Below the pieces are notes generated by a model, which ran no database searches, was not told the origin of the DNA, and worked only from the letters and a program-made list of their open reading frames with translations. A stretch of DNA of 64,000 nucleotides from Trichopria drosophilae (lineage: Eukaryota > Arthropoda > Insecta > Hymenoptera > Diapriidae): assembly GCA_030407085.1 (NCBI GenBank), contig CM059582.1, positions 140,385,501 to 140,449,500 of the forward strand, read 5' to 3'. A program made the position numbers and the translations under genes. Below are positions 34,300 to 43,900 of this stretch, piece by piece. Numbering within the stretch: position 1 is the stretch's first letter; each line of letters starts with the position of its first letter.

Positions 34300-35389
34300 T
34301 CGAATTATAGCGAACCGCTCTGTGGATGCTTATCTCTCAATTTATAACACTTAGCAAGGAGGTGTGAACCGCCACAAAAGGCACATGTCGAATTCCCTAA
34401 CGTCCGCGATGTGCTTGCATGAAAGATCTTACGAGGCCTCGATATGGAAGTGGAAGCTGGTCTCTTTTCTCCCCTATGTTCATCATTGACCATTCTAAGA
34501 GTTCGAGTTTTTCTCTCTAAGAATTTCATAAAATCTACAAATGTTGAGAGTGAGTCAACTATGTCAGGCTCCTCGTCCAACTCCTCTGTAGTCTCAAATT
34601 CCAAATCCTTAGCACTAAGTTCCTCTTTCCAAAGCTTCCGTGATTCGGAATCTATTCGCTCAGAAAGGATACACACGAGTCAGAGATCTCAGTGGCCAAC
34701 CGGGAGCTTCAAGTTTTCAGATTCGCTGAGCCTTATCCACAAAACTCCGCAACTCAGAAGCCGACTTGCATTTCAACGGGGGAATTTTCATAAATGAATT
34801 AAAAAGTCTGTTAATGATGAATCGAGGAATGTGAAATCGATTCTTTAATGCTAGTCACGTGCTGGCATAATTGGCATTGGTTTTCGTAACCTCTTTAATC
34901 AACTCCGCGGCTGTGCCCGCCAACAGATCTTGAGGGACGTTATGCACGAGTGACGTGAAAAGGTCACAAAAACTCGCCCAGTCCTCGTATGTCCCAGAGA
35001 ATGTGGGTAACGGCATTCGCGGTAATATCGCTGAACTAGAATCGCCACCTGTCTCAGAAAAGCTAGCGTCACATACAGGTTTATTAAGGATCTTTAATAA
35101 AGATAAAAATTCGTCACTGGCCGACTCGTAAACGCCTTGAATGCGATCAAAACCATCTGTCCGCTTTATATGCTTCCGTATCGACTTCGTCCCTAATAAT
35201 TATATCGGAATGGGTTTTCCGCGTTTCCACCCAGATAACCTGTACCGCGTTGAGTCGCGTCTGTACTATATTCTGAGTGAGAGAGTCAGCAGGCTTGGCC
35301 GACAAACGAGCCCGAATGCTTTCCATCTCGGCTTCCAGAGAGAGCTGCAAAGCAATTAGTCTTTTAAGTGCTACCGGAGCCATGATCAA
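34300..35389 (-). pseudogene. BEL/Pao gag (DUF1759-like) with first zinc knuckle, broken
   Basis: The minus strand starts MIMAPVALKRL at 35389 (a second Met two codons on fits the family equally well), with a helical, charged N-terminus. The first frame ends at 35147, and the homology goes on in another frame with LPTFSGTYEDWASFCDLFTS (near 35000-34945), the core of the DUF1759 gag region, and LKNRFHIPRFIINRLF. There is a TGA stop near 34857 where the family usually has Trp. A third frame (34676-34305) carries a Glu-rich linker and CAFCGGSHLLAKCYKL, a CX2CX3HX4C knuckle. Gag would form the particle that packages the element RNA. At least two frameshifts and one stop break it. Confidence 0.83.
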
Positions 35390-36100
35390 ATTTTCTTAGC
35401 CTACGGATCAACGCAACTATCTTCCGAGTATCAACGACAAGTGCGACAGAACCCTCGACGCTCTCTGCGGCCCGACCCGTCGATCGCCATACCGAGTTCA
35501 CCAGGCACGACAAGAAACGTCTTCTACGAATTGCAAAAGCCCCTCCGCGCGCCAACGGAATAGCGCAGCACTCGGGCGAGAATCAACGACACAGAAATTC
35601 ACTGCGCGACGAAAAAAAGCCACGACCAATGGCGTACTCCTCCCGCGCGCCAACGGAATCACGCAGCACTCGGACGATAATCAACGACAAAGAAATTCAC
35701 TGCGCGACGAAGAAGGAGGCAACGTGCCGGGCGCGGGAAGATGAAAGTTGCCGACGCCACAATAAACCCCGCGCAGAAACGAAAGGCCTCTCCCCTTCCG
35801 TCTCAGCTTAGGGACTTCACCCCGAGCGCAGAGGAACCGCGTAGTATGAAAATGAAAGTGCGCGGCGCGACAAATACGCTTCACCGCGTAATAATGTAAC
35901 TCGCCGCACGACAAAGAAAGTTCTCGGCGTTAATAAAAGGAAAAACCCACACGCAACAAGCAAAATAAGCGTTCATCGCGCACCTTTTTAAACTTCAATG
36001 CAATCCTTCGTAAAATATCAAACATGAATATTTAAAATCTTAAATAGGTAAATTTAACTATACAAATAAAGGGAAAAAGGGAAAACGAGAACCCAGTCAC
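35390..36100 (-). other. BEL/Pao 5' leader, non-coding
   Basis: About 700 bp between the gag start and the possible primer-binding site. The gag-proximal 450 bp is G/C-rich with many GCGCG words and an internal tandem duplication; the distal part (35900-36100) is A/T-rich with runs such as TTTAAAATCTTAAATAGG. Short open frames here (for example on either strand around 35630-35910) look like readings of the G/C-rich repeats. I see no gene. Confidence 0.6.
35543..35711 (-). repeat. About 98-bp tandem duplication in the BEL/Pao leader
   Basis: On the plus strand, GCGCGCCAACGGAAT, GCAGCACTCGG, AATCAACGACA and AGAAATTCACTGCGCGACGA occur in the same order twice, with GCCAACGG at 35551 and again at 35649. 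The copies differ at several positions, so the duplication is not very recent. Weaker CGCGGCGCGAC-type echoes continue to about 35890. Confidence 0.85.
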
Positions 36101-36120
36101 ACTCCTCACCCGGGGCACCA
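36101..36120 (-). other. Candidate primer-binding site of the BEL/Pao element
   Basis: On the minus strand TGGTGCCCCGGGTGAGGAGT directly follows ...CGTTCA, so a CA-ended LTR would be followed by the TGG that pairs with a tRNA CCA end. This is the expected arrangement at the 5' LTR/leader junction. I cannot name the tRNA from memory, and the LTR itself was not confirmed by a second copy. Confidence 0.45.
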
Positions 36121-36845
36121 TGAACGTATGGATTATCAGTATCATAAAATGTAGTCCGTTCTAAGAGGATAAAGGATGAGTAAGTGGCTGGTTGAACAAA
36201 TAATTATAACAGCTTTTCACGGTAAACAAAAAAGGGCTTGTTTAGACATAAAAACCCCACGATTTAGGGGAAAAGCCCGAAAAAGTCAAACTTTATTAAG
36301 AGCAAACAAACTTTTTCATAGAAAAATTTATTATATCGTTTCAAAGTAATGTACATATAAAAGTGTGTATCTTAATACGTGTAGAAAAATTTTTTTTTTT
36401 GTAATGCGAGGTCACGTGGGTACAGCTGTTTAACGCGACCGCTATTTTCAGCTGGCAGACACGTTTCCGGAAGTTTCAAGCATCTGAAACAAAAAAGTAA
36501 AATTGATTATTGAAAAGTAAGCTTGTCGTTATAGCCCGTACCTCAATTAACGATATTCAACAAAAAAAAAAAAATGGCGGACTTCTGAAATTTTTTACAT
36601 GTTTTTTCAGCGTAAATTGTTTTAAAAAATGTATTAAATATTAATAAAAAATCCTAATTCTGGTAGGGGCTATAGCTATACATGTGCAGAATATGCCCTT
36701 AAAATTTCAGCTCGATCGACGAAATAGATTTTTTAAATCATGTCCGCCAAGTCGAAAAACGTTGTTTTGAGAAAAACGCATTTAAAGTTTTTTTCTGGAT
36801 TCTGTGATATTTCTTAAGTTCTTTTTAAAAAATAGCTTCTTACCC
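36121..36845 (-). other. Non-coding A/T-rich junction region between BEL/Pao and the Mutator-like fragment
   Basis: No open frame of note. The first part may contain what is left of the BEL 5' LTR. It includes a possible hairpin: GGGCTT (36234-36239) can pair with AAGCCC (36273-36278), and CCCC (36255-36258) with GGGG (36267-36270). There are homopolymers (T11 near 36390-36400, A13 at 36562-36574). From about 36540 to 36845 the sequence has words such as ATGGCGGACTT and CATGTCCGCCAAG facing each other, and probably is the 3' non-coding end of the transposon whose transposase starts at 37385. A terminal inverted repeat could not be confirmed because the other end of that transposon is missing. 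Confidence 0.45.
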
Positions 36846-37385
36846 TTAATCAGCGATTCTTGCACCATAGATTAGGCCTTCAGCTTCCTCATAAACGTCA
36901 TTTTTCTCCATTTTGGCATTTCTAATGGCCACCCTGTTCTCCTTAGAACTTTCCTCGCTGCGTCGGTTGGAAATGGAAATACGCGATTCGTCTTGCTTTC
37001 GTGCGAGATGTTCTGCTTCTGTGCCAATTGAGATGCCCATTGTTTCCATAATTTTTAATAAAGGTTGATAACCTTCATTAAATGTGCATGCCGCACAATA
37101 TGCAGCAATTTCGACAATTTTTTTGCCCGCAAACATATGCTTTGGAGCTAGTTGCCAAACACATACATTGAAGCTCTCGTTATTGTTCTGCGTATTCGCG
37201 CTGATGTATCTGGAAAGTAAATCATTTAAAGTCAAATCTTCGTAAATGGGTTTTAATATCCCTTGTGTATCTTCGCCTAGAGCTGGAGGGTGTTTGTAGT
37301 TTTTCAAAGTTTTAGCAGCTTCTGCCTTGCGATATTTGCACCACGATTCAGCCCCCTCTGGGCAGTTCGAATTCTTTTTATCCAT
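36846..37385 (-). pseudogene. C-terminal fragment of a Mutator-like transposase
   Basis: A 179-codon open frame with its own stop. It contains NCPEGAESWCKYRKAEA (residues 7-23), KPIYEDLTLNDLL (45-57), NTQNNNESFNVCVW (64-77) and FNEGYQPLLKIMETMGISIG (102-121), a pattern I recognise from the C-terminal half of Mutator-like transposase-domain proteins of insects and cnidarians. The end, LIYGARIAD, also fits the usual C-terminus. The Met at 37385 is probably internal: full proteins have several hundred more residues upstream, including the zinc-finger and most of the DDE core. Upstream the frame meets stops within 15 codons and then the poly-C minisatellite at 37415. The remaining frame has no stop or shift, so it is either recently cut or by chance intact. 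Family name from memory of conserved blocks. Confidence 0.65.
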
Positions 37386-37414
37386 CTTGAACGTTTTCTA
37401 TGCGCACTTTCACA

Positions 37415-37916
37415 ACCCCCCCCCCCCCCCACCCCCCCCCCCCCCCACCCCCCCCCCCCCCCACCCCCCCCCCCCCCCACCCCCCCCCCCCCCCACCCCC
37501 CCCCCCCCCCACCCCCCCCCCCCCCCACCCCCCCCCCCCCCCACCCCCCCCCCCCCCCACCCCCCCCCCCCCCCACCCCCCCCCCCCCCCACCCCCCCCC
37601 CCCCCCACCCCCCCCCCCCCCCACCCCCCCCCCCCCCCACCCCCCCCCCCCCCCACCCCCCCCCCCCCCCACCCCCCCCCCCCCCCACCCCCCCCCCCCC
37701 CCACCCCCCCCCCCCCCCACCCCCCCCCCCCCCCACCCCCCCCCCCCCCCACCCCCCCCCCCCCCCACCCCCCCCCCCCCCCACCCCCCCCCCCCCCCAC
37801 CCCCCCCCCCCCCCACCCCCCCCCCCCCCCACCCCCCCCCCCCCCCACCCCCCCCCCCCCCCACCCCCCCCCCCCCCCACCCCCCCCCCCCCCCACCCCC
37901 CCCCCCCCCCACCCCA
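37415..37916 (+). repeat. Perfect minisatellite, 31 copies of A followed by C15
   Basis: An A occurs every 16 bases from 37415 to 37911, with exactly fifteen C between each, 31 units without one mismatch, then ACCCC and ACCC into the satellite. On the minus strand this is T followed by G15, with very strong G-quadruplex potential. Every frame is open, giving Pro-rich (plus) or Gly-rich (minus) readings with a 16-residue period; these are not genes. Satellite monomers carry a C5-C6 run next to A, a conceivable seed. The perfect regularity also raises the question of a sequencing or assembly artefact. Confidence 0.9.
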
Positions 37917-40900
37917 CCCTCGGGCCATACATATTTACCATTTTTAATGTCGCAAGGATCCCCCTAAGAAACTTAATTCGTCTATTTTGTCAATTTCACA
38001 GTCGCTCGGGTCATAAACATTTATCATTTTTAATGTCGCAATGGTCCCTCAAAGAAACTAAATAGGTCTATTGTCATAACTGCGCAGTCGCCCAGGTAAA
38101 AGAGATTTGTCATTTTTAATGTCGCAAGGGTCCCCTCAAGAAACTTAATTCGTCTATTTTTTCAATTTAACAGTCGCTCGGGTCATAAATATTTATCATT
38201 TTTAATGTCGCAATGGTCCCTACAAGAAACTAAATAGGTCTATTTCCATAACTGCGCAGTCGCCCAGGTGTAAGAGATTTGTCATTTTTAACGTCGCAAG
38301 GATCCCCCTAAGAAACTTAATTTGTCTATTTTCTCAATTCCGCAGTCGTTCGGGTAATAAATATTTATAATTGTTAATGTTGCAATGGTCCCTCCAAGGA
38401 ACTAAATAGGTCTATTTTCATAACTGCGCAGTCGCCCAGATGAAAGAGATTTGTCATTTTTAATGTCGCAAGGGTCTCCCCAAGAAACTTAATTTGTCTA
38501 TTTTCTCAATTTCACAGTCGCTCGGGTAATAAATATTTATTATTTTTAATGTCGCAAGGGTCCCCCCAAGAAACTTAATTTGTCTATTTTCTCAATTTCA
38601 CAGTCGCTCGGGTAATAAATATTTATTATTTTTAATGTCGCAAGGGTCCCCCCAAGAAACTTAATTTGTCTATTTTCTCAATTTCGCAGTCGCTCGAGTC
38701 ATAAATATTTATCATTTTTAATGTCGCAATGGTCCCCCCAAGAAACTTATATTGTCTATTTTCTCTATTTCGCAGTCGCTCGGGTCATAAATATTTATCA
38801 TTTTTAATGTCGCAATGGTCCCTCCAAGAAACTAAATAGGTCTATTTTCATAACTGCGCAGTCGCCCAGGTGAAAGAGATTTGTCATTTTTAATGTCGCA
38901 AGGGTCTCCCCAAGAAACTTAATTTGTCTATTTTCTCAATTTCGCAGTCGCTCGGGTCATAAATATTTATCATTTTTAATGTCGCAATGGTCCCTCCAAG
39001 AAACGAAATAGGTCTATTTTCATAACTGCGAAGTCGCCCAGGTGAAAGAGATTTGCCATTTTTAATGTCGCAAGGGTCTCCCCAAGAAACTTAATTCGTC
39101 TACTTTCTCAATTTCGCAGTCGCTCGGATCATAAATATTTATCATTTTTAATGTCGCAATGGTCCCCCCAAGAAACTTATATTGTCTATTTTCTCTATTT
39201 CGCAGTCGCTCGGGTCATAAATATTTATCATTTTTAATGTCGCAATGGTCCCTCCAAGGAACTAAATAGGTCTATTTTCATAACTGCGCAGTCGCCCAGG
39301 TGAAAGAGATTTGTCATTTTTAATGTCGCAAGGGTGTCCCCAAGAAACTTAATTTGTCTATTTTTTCAATTTCGCAGTCGCTCGGGTCATAAATATTTAT
39401 CATTTTTAATGTCGCAATGGTCCCCCCAAGAAACTTAATTTGTCTATTTTTTCAATTTCGCAGTCGCTCGGGTCATAAATATTTATCATTTTTAATGTCG
39501 CAATGGTCCCTTCAAGAAACTAAATAGGTCTATTTTCATAACTGCGCAGTCGCCCTGGTGAAAGTGATTTGTCATTTTTAATATCGCAAGGGTCCTCCCA
39601 AGAAACTTAATTTGTCTATTTTTTCAATTTCGCAGTCGCTCGGGCTATAAATATTTATCATTTTTAACGTCGCACGGATCCCCCCAAGAATCTTAATTCG
39701 TCTACGTTCTCAATTTCGCAGTCGCTCGGGTCATAAATATTTATCATTTTTAATGTCGCAATGGTCCCTCCAAGAAACTAAATAGGTCTATTTTCATAAC
39801 TGCGCAGTCGCCCAGGTGAAAGAGATTTGTCATTTTTAATATCGCAAGGGTCCTCCCAAGAAACTTAATTTGTCTATTTTGTCAATTTCGCAGTCGCTCG
39901 GGTAATAAATATTTATTATTTTTATTGTCACAAGGGTCCCCCCAAGAAACTAAATTTGTCTATTTTCTCAATTTCGCATTCCCTCGGACCATAAATATTT
40001 ATCATTTTTAACGTCGCAAGGATTCCCCCAAGAACCTTAATTCGTCTATTTTTTCAATTTCGCAGTCGCTCGGGCTATAAATATTTATCATTTTTAACGT
40101 CGCACGGATCCCCCCAAGAATCTTAATTCGTCTACTTTCTCAATTTCGCAGTCGCTCGGGTCATAAATATTTATCATTTTTAATGTCGCAATGGTCCCCC
40201 CAAGAAACTTAATTTGTCTATTTTCTCTATTTCGCAGTCGCTCGGGTCATAAATATTTATCATTTTTAATGTCGCAATGGTCCCCCCAAGAAACTTAATT
40301 TGTCTATTTTCTCTATTTCGCAGTCGCTCGGGTCATAAATATTTATCATTTTTAATGTCGCAATGGTCCCTCTAAGAAACTAAATAGGTCTATTTCCATA
40401 ACTGCGCAGTCGGCCAGGTGAAAGAGATTTGTCATTTTTAATGATGCAAGGGCCTCCCCAAGAAACTTAATTTGTCTATTTTATCAATTTCACAGTCGCT
40501 CGGGTAATAAATATTTATTATTTTTAATGTCACAAGGGTCCCCCCAAGAAACTTAATTCGTCTATTTTCTATATTTCGCAGTCGCTCGGGTCATAAATAT
40601 TTATCATTATTAATGTCGCAATGGTCCCTCCAAGAAAATTAATTTGTCTATTTTCTCAATTTCACAGGTGCTCGGGTCATAAATATTTATTATTTTCAAT
40701 GTCGCAAGGGTCCCCCCAAGAAACTATATAGGTCTATTTCCATAACTGCGCAGTCGCCCAGGTGAAAGAGATTTGTCATTTTTAATGTCGAAGGGTCCCC
40801 CCAAGAAACTTAATTTGTCTATTTTCTTAATTTTACAGTCGCTCGGGCATAAATATTTATCATTTTTAATGTCGCAAGGGTCCCTCCAAGAAACTAAATA

Positions 40901-43900
40901 GGTCTATTTTCATAACTGCGCAGTCGCCCAGATGAAAGAGATTTGTCATTTTTAATGTCGCAAGGGTCTCCCCAAGAAACTTAATTCGTCTATTTTCTCA
41001 ATTTTGCAGTCGCTCGGGCATAAATATTTATCATTTTTAATGTCGCAAGGGTCCCTCCAAGAAACTAAATAGGTCTATTTTCATAACTGCGCAGTCGCCC
41101 AGATGAAAGAGATTTGTCATTTTTAATGTCGCAAGGGTCTCCCCAAGAAACTTAATTTGTCTATTTTCTCAATTTCGCAGTCGCTCGAGGCATAAATATT
41201 TATCATTTTCAATATCGCAAGGGTCCCCCCAAGAAACTTTTTTTCTATTTCCTCAATTTTGCAGTCGCTCGGGGCATAAATATTTATCATTTTTAACGTC
41301 GCACGGATCCCCCCAAGAAACTTAATTCGTCTACTTTCTCAATTTCGCAGTCGCTCGGGTCATAAATATTTATCATTTTTAATGTCGCAATGGTCCCCCC
41401 AAGAAACTTAATTTGTCTATTTTCTCTATTTCGCAGTCGCTCGGGTCATAAATATTTATCATTTTTAATGTCGCAATGGTCCCTCTAAGAAACTAAATAG
41501 GTCTATTTCCATAACTGCGCAGTCGGCCAGGTGAAAGAGATTTGTCATTTTTAATATCGCAAGGGTCCTCCCAAGAAACTTAATTTGTCTATTTTCTCAA
41601 TTTCGCAGTCGCTCGGGTCATAAATATTTATCATTTTTAATGTCGCAATGGTCCCTCCAAGAAACTAAATAGGTCTATTTCCATAACTGCGCAGTCGCCC
41701 AGGTGTAAGAGATTTGTCATTTTTAATGTCGCAATGGTCCCCCCAAGAAACTTAATTTTTCTATTTTCTCAATTTCGTAGTCGCTTGGGCCATATATATT
41801 TATCATTTTTAACGTCGCAAGGATCCCCCTAAGAAACTTAATTTGTCTATTTTCTCAATTCCGCAGTCGTTCGGGTAATAAATATTTATAATTGTTAATG
41901 TTGCAATGGTCCCTCCAAGGAACTAAATAGGTCTATTTTCATAACTGCGCAGTCGACCAGATGAAAGAGATTTGTCATTTTTAATGATGCAAGGGCCTCC
42001 CCAAGAAACTTAATTTGTCTATTTTATCAATTTCACAGTCGCTCGGGTAATAAATATTTATTATTTTTAATGTCACAAGGGTCCCCCCAAGAAACTTAAT
42101 TCGTCTATTTTCTATATTTCGCAGTCGCTCGGGTCATAAATATTTATCATTTTTAATGTCGCAATGGTCCCTCCAAGGAACTAAATAGGTCTATTTTCAT
42201 AACTGCGCAGTCGCCCAGGTGAAAGAGGTTTGTCATTTTTAATTTCTCAAGGGTCCCCCCAAGAAACTTAATTTGTCTATTTTGTCAATTTCACAGGTGC
42301 TCGGGTCATAAATATTTATTATTTTTAATGTTGCAAGGGTCCCCCAAGAAACTTAATTTGTCTATTTTGTCAATTTCACAGGTGCTCGGGCCATAAATAT
42401 TTATCATTTTTAACGTCGCAAGGATCCCCCCAAGAAACTTAATTCGTCTATTTTTTCAATTTCGCAGTCGCACGGGTCATAAATATTTATCATTTTTAAT
42501 GTCGCAATGGTCCCTCCAAGAAAATTAATTTGTCTATTTTCTCAATTTCACAGGTGCTCGGGTCATAAATATTTATTATTTTTAATGTTGCAAGGGTCCC
42601 CCAAGAAACTTAATTTGTCTATTTTCTCAATTTCGCATTCCCTCGGACCATAAATATTTATCATTTTTAACGTCGCAAGGATTCCTCCAAGAAACTTAAT
42701 TCGTCTATTTTTTCAATTTCACAGTCGCTCGGGTCATAAATATTTATCATTTTTAATGTCGCAATGGTCCCTCCAAGAAACTAAATAGGTCTATTTTCAT
42801 AACTGCGCAGTCGCCCAGGTGAAAGAGATTTGTCATTTTTAATTTCTCAAGGGTCACCCCAAGAAACTTAATTTGTCTATTTTGTCAATTTCACAGGTGC
42901 TCGGGCCATAAATATTTATCATTTTTAACGTCGCAAGGATCCCCCCAAGAAACTTAATTCGTCTATTTTTTCAATTTCGCAGTCGCACGGGTCATAAATA
43001 TTTATCATTTTTAATGTCGCAATGGTCCCTCCAAGAAAATTAATTTGTCTATTTTCTCAATTTCACAGGTGCTCGGGTCATAAATATTTTCTATTTTCAA
43101 TGTCGCAATGGTCCCTCCAAGAAACTAAATAGGTCTATTTTCATAACTGCGCAGTCGCCCAGGTGAAAGCGATTTGTCATTTTTAATGTCGCAAGGGTCC
43201 CCTCAAGAAACATAATTTGTCTATTTTCTTAATTTGGCAGTCGCTCGTGTCATAAATATTTATCATTTTTAATGTCGCAATGGTCCCTCCAAGAAACTAA
43301 ATAGGTCTATTTTCATAACTGCGCAGTCGCCCAGGTGAAAGAGATTTGTCATTTTTAATGTCGCAAGGGTCTCCCCAAGAAACTTATTTCGTCTATTTTC
43401 TCAATTTCGCAGTCGCACGGGTCATAAATATTTATCATTTTTAATGTCGCAATGGTCCCTCCAAGAAACTAAATAGGTCTATTTTCATAACTGCGCAGTC
43501 GCCCAGGTGAAAGAGATTTGTCATTTTTAATGTCGCAAGGGTCTCCCCAAGAAACTTAATTTGTCTATTTTCTCAATTTTGCAGTCATTCGGGCCATAAA
43601 TATTTATCATTTTTAACGTCGCAAGGATCCCCCCAAGAAACTTAATTCGTCTATTTTTTCAATTTCGCAGTCGCTCGGGTCATAAATATTTATCATTTTT
43701 AATGTCGCAATGGTCCCCCCAAGAAACTTAATTCGTCTACTTTCTCAATTTCGCAGTCGCTCGGGTCATAAATATTTATCATTTTTAATGTCGCAAGGGT
43801 CCCCCCAAGAAACTTAATTTGTCTATTTTTTCAATTTCGCAGTCGCTCGGGCCATAAATATTTATCATTTTTAATGTCGCTAGGGTCCCTCCAAGAAACT

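Larger units (their letters stand above)
30830..36130 (-). mobile_element. BEL/Pao LTR retrotransposon, internally deleted and frameshifted
   Basis: Read on the minus strand from 36130 down, the order is a possible primer-binding site, a long leader, gag (DUF1759-like), zinc knuckles, DQGS-type protease, DUF1758, the C-terminal end of RT, RNase H, integrase zinc-binding and DDE domains, integrase tail, a polypurine-like tract, and the start of a 3' LTR. This gene order and these domains are diagnostic of BEL/Pao elements. The RT catalytic core is missing, several frames are broken, the 3' LTR is cut short next to the gypsy fragment, and I could not find a matching 5' LTR beyond 36121. The element is dead. 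Outer limits are approximate. Confidence 0.88.

Noticed and set aside
30830..36130. Functional BEL/Pao element or endogenous virus able to produce particles
   Set aside because: The reverse-transcriptase core is missing, gag and pol have several frameshifts and stops, and paired LTRs were not found. No envelope gene is visible.
36230..36280. Hairpin as an independent transcription terminator or structured RNA
   Set aside because: The stems are 6 and 4 bp with mismatched spacing, in an A/T-rich junction region, with no gene before it. I noted it in the region entry only.
27108..37414. tRNA, rRNA or host single-copy gene inside the island
   Set aside because: No cloverleaf or rRNA core sequence was recognised, and every recognisable coding stretch belongs to a mobile element.
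37415..37916. Telomere or subtelomere
   Set aside because: The unit is A plus C15, not TTAGG/CCTAA or a known relative, and the same satellite continues beyond it.
37290..38065. Pro-rich and Gly-rich open frames of about 170-225 codons on both strands
   Set aside because: They exist only because (A C15)n has no stop in any frame. All six frames are open at once and the flanks are satellite or transposon.
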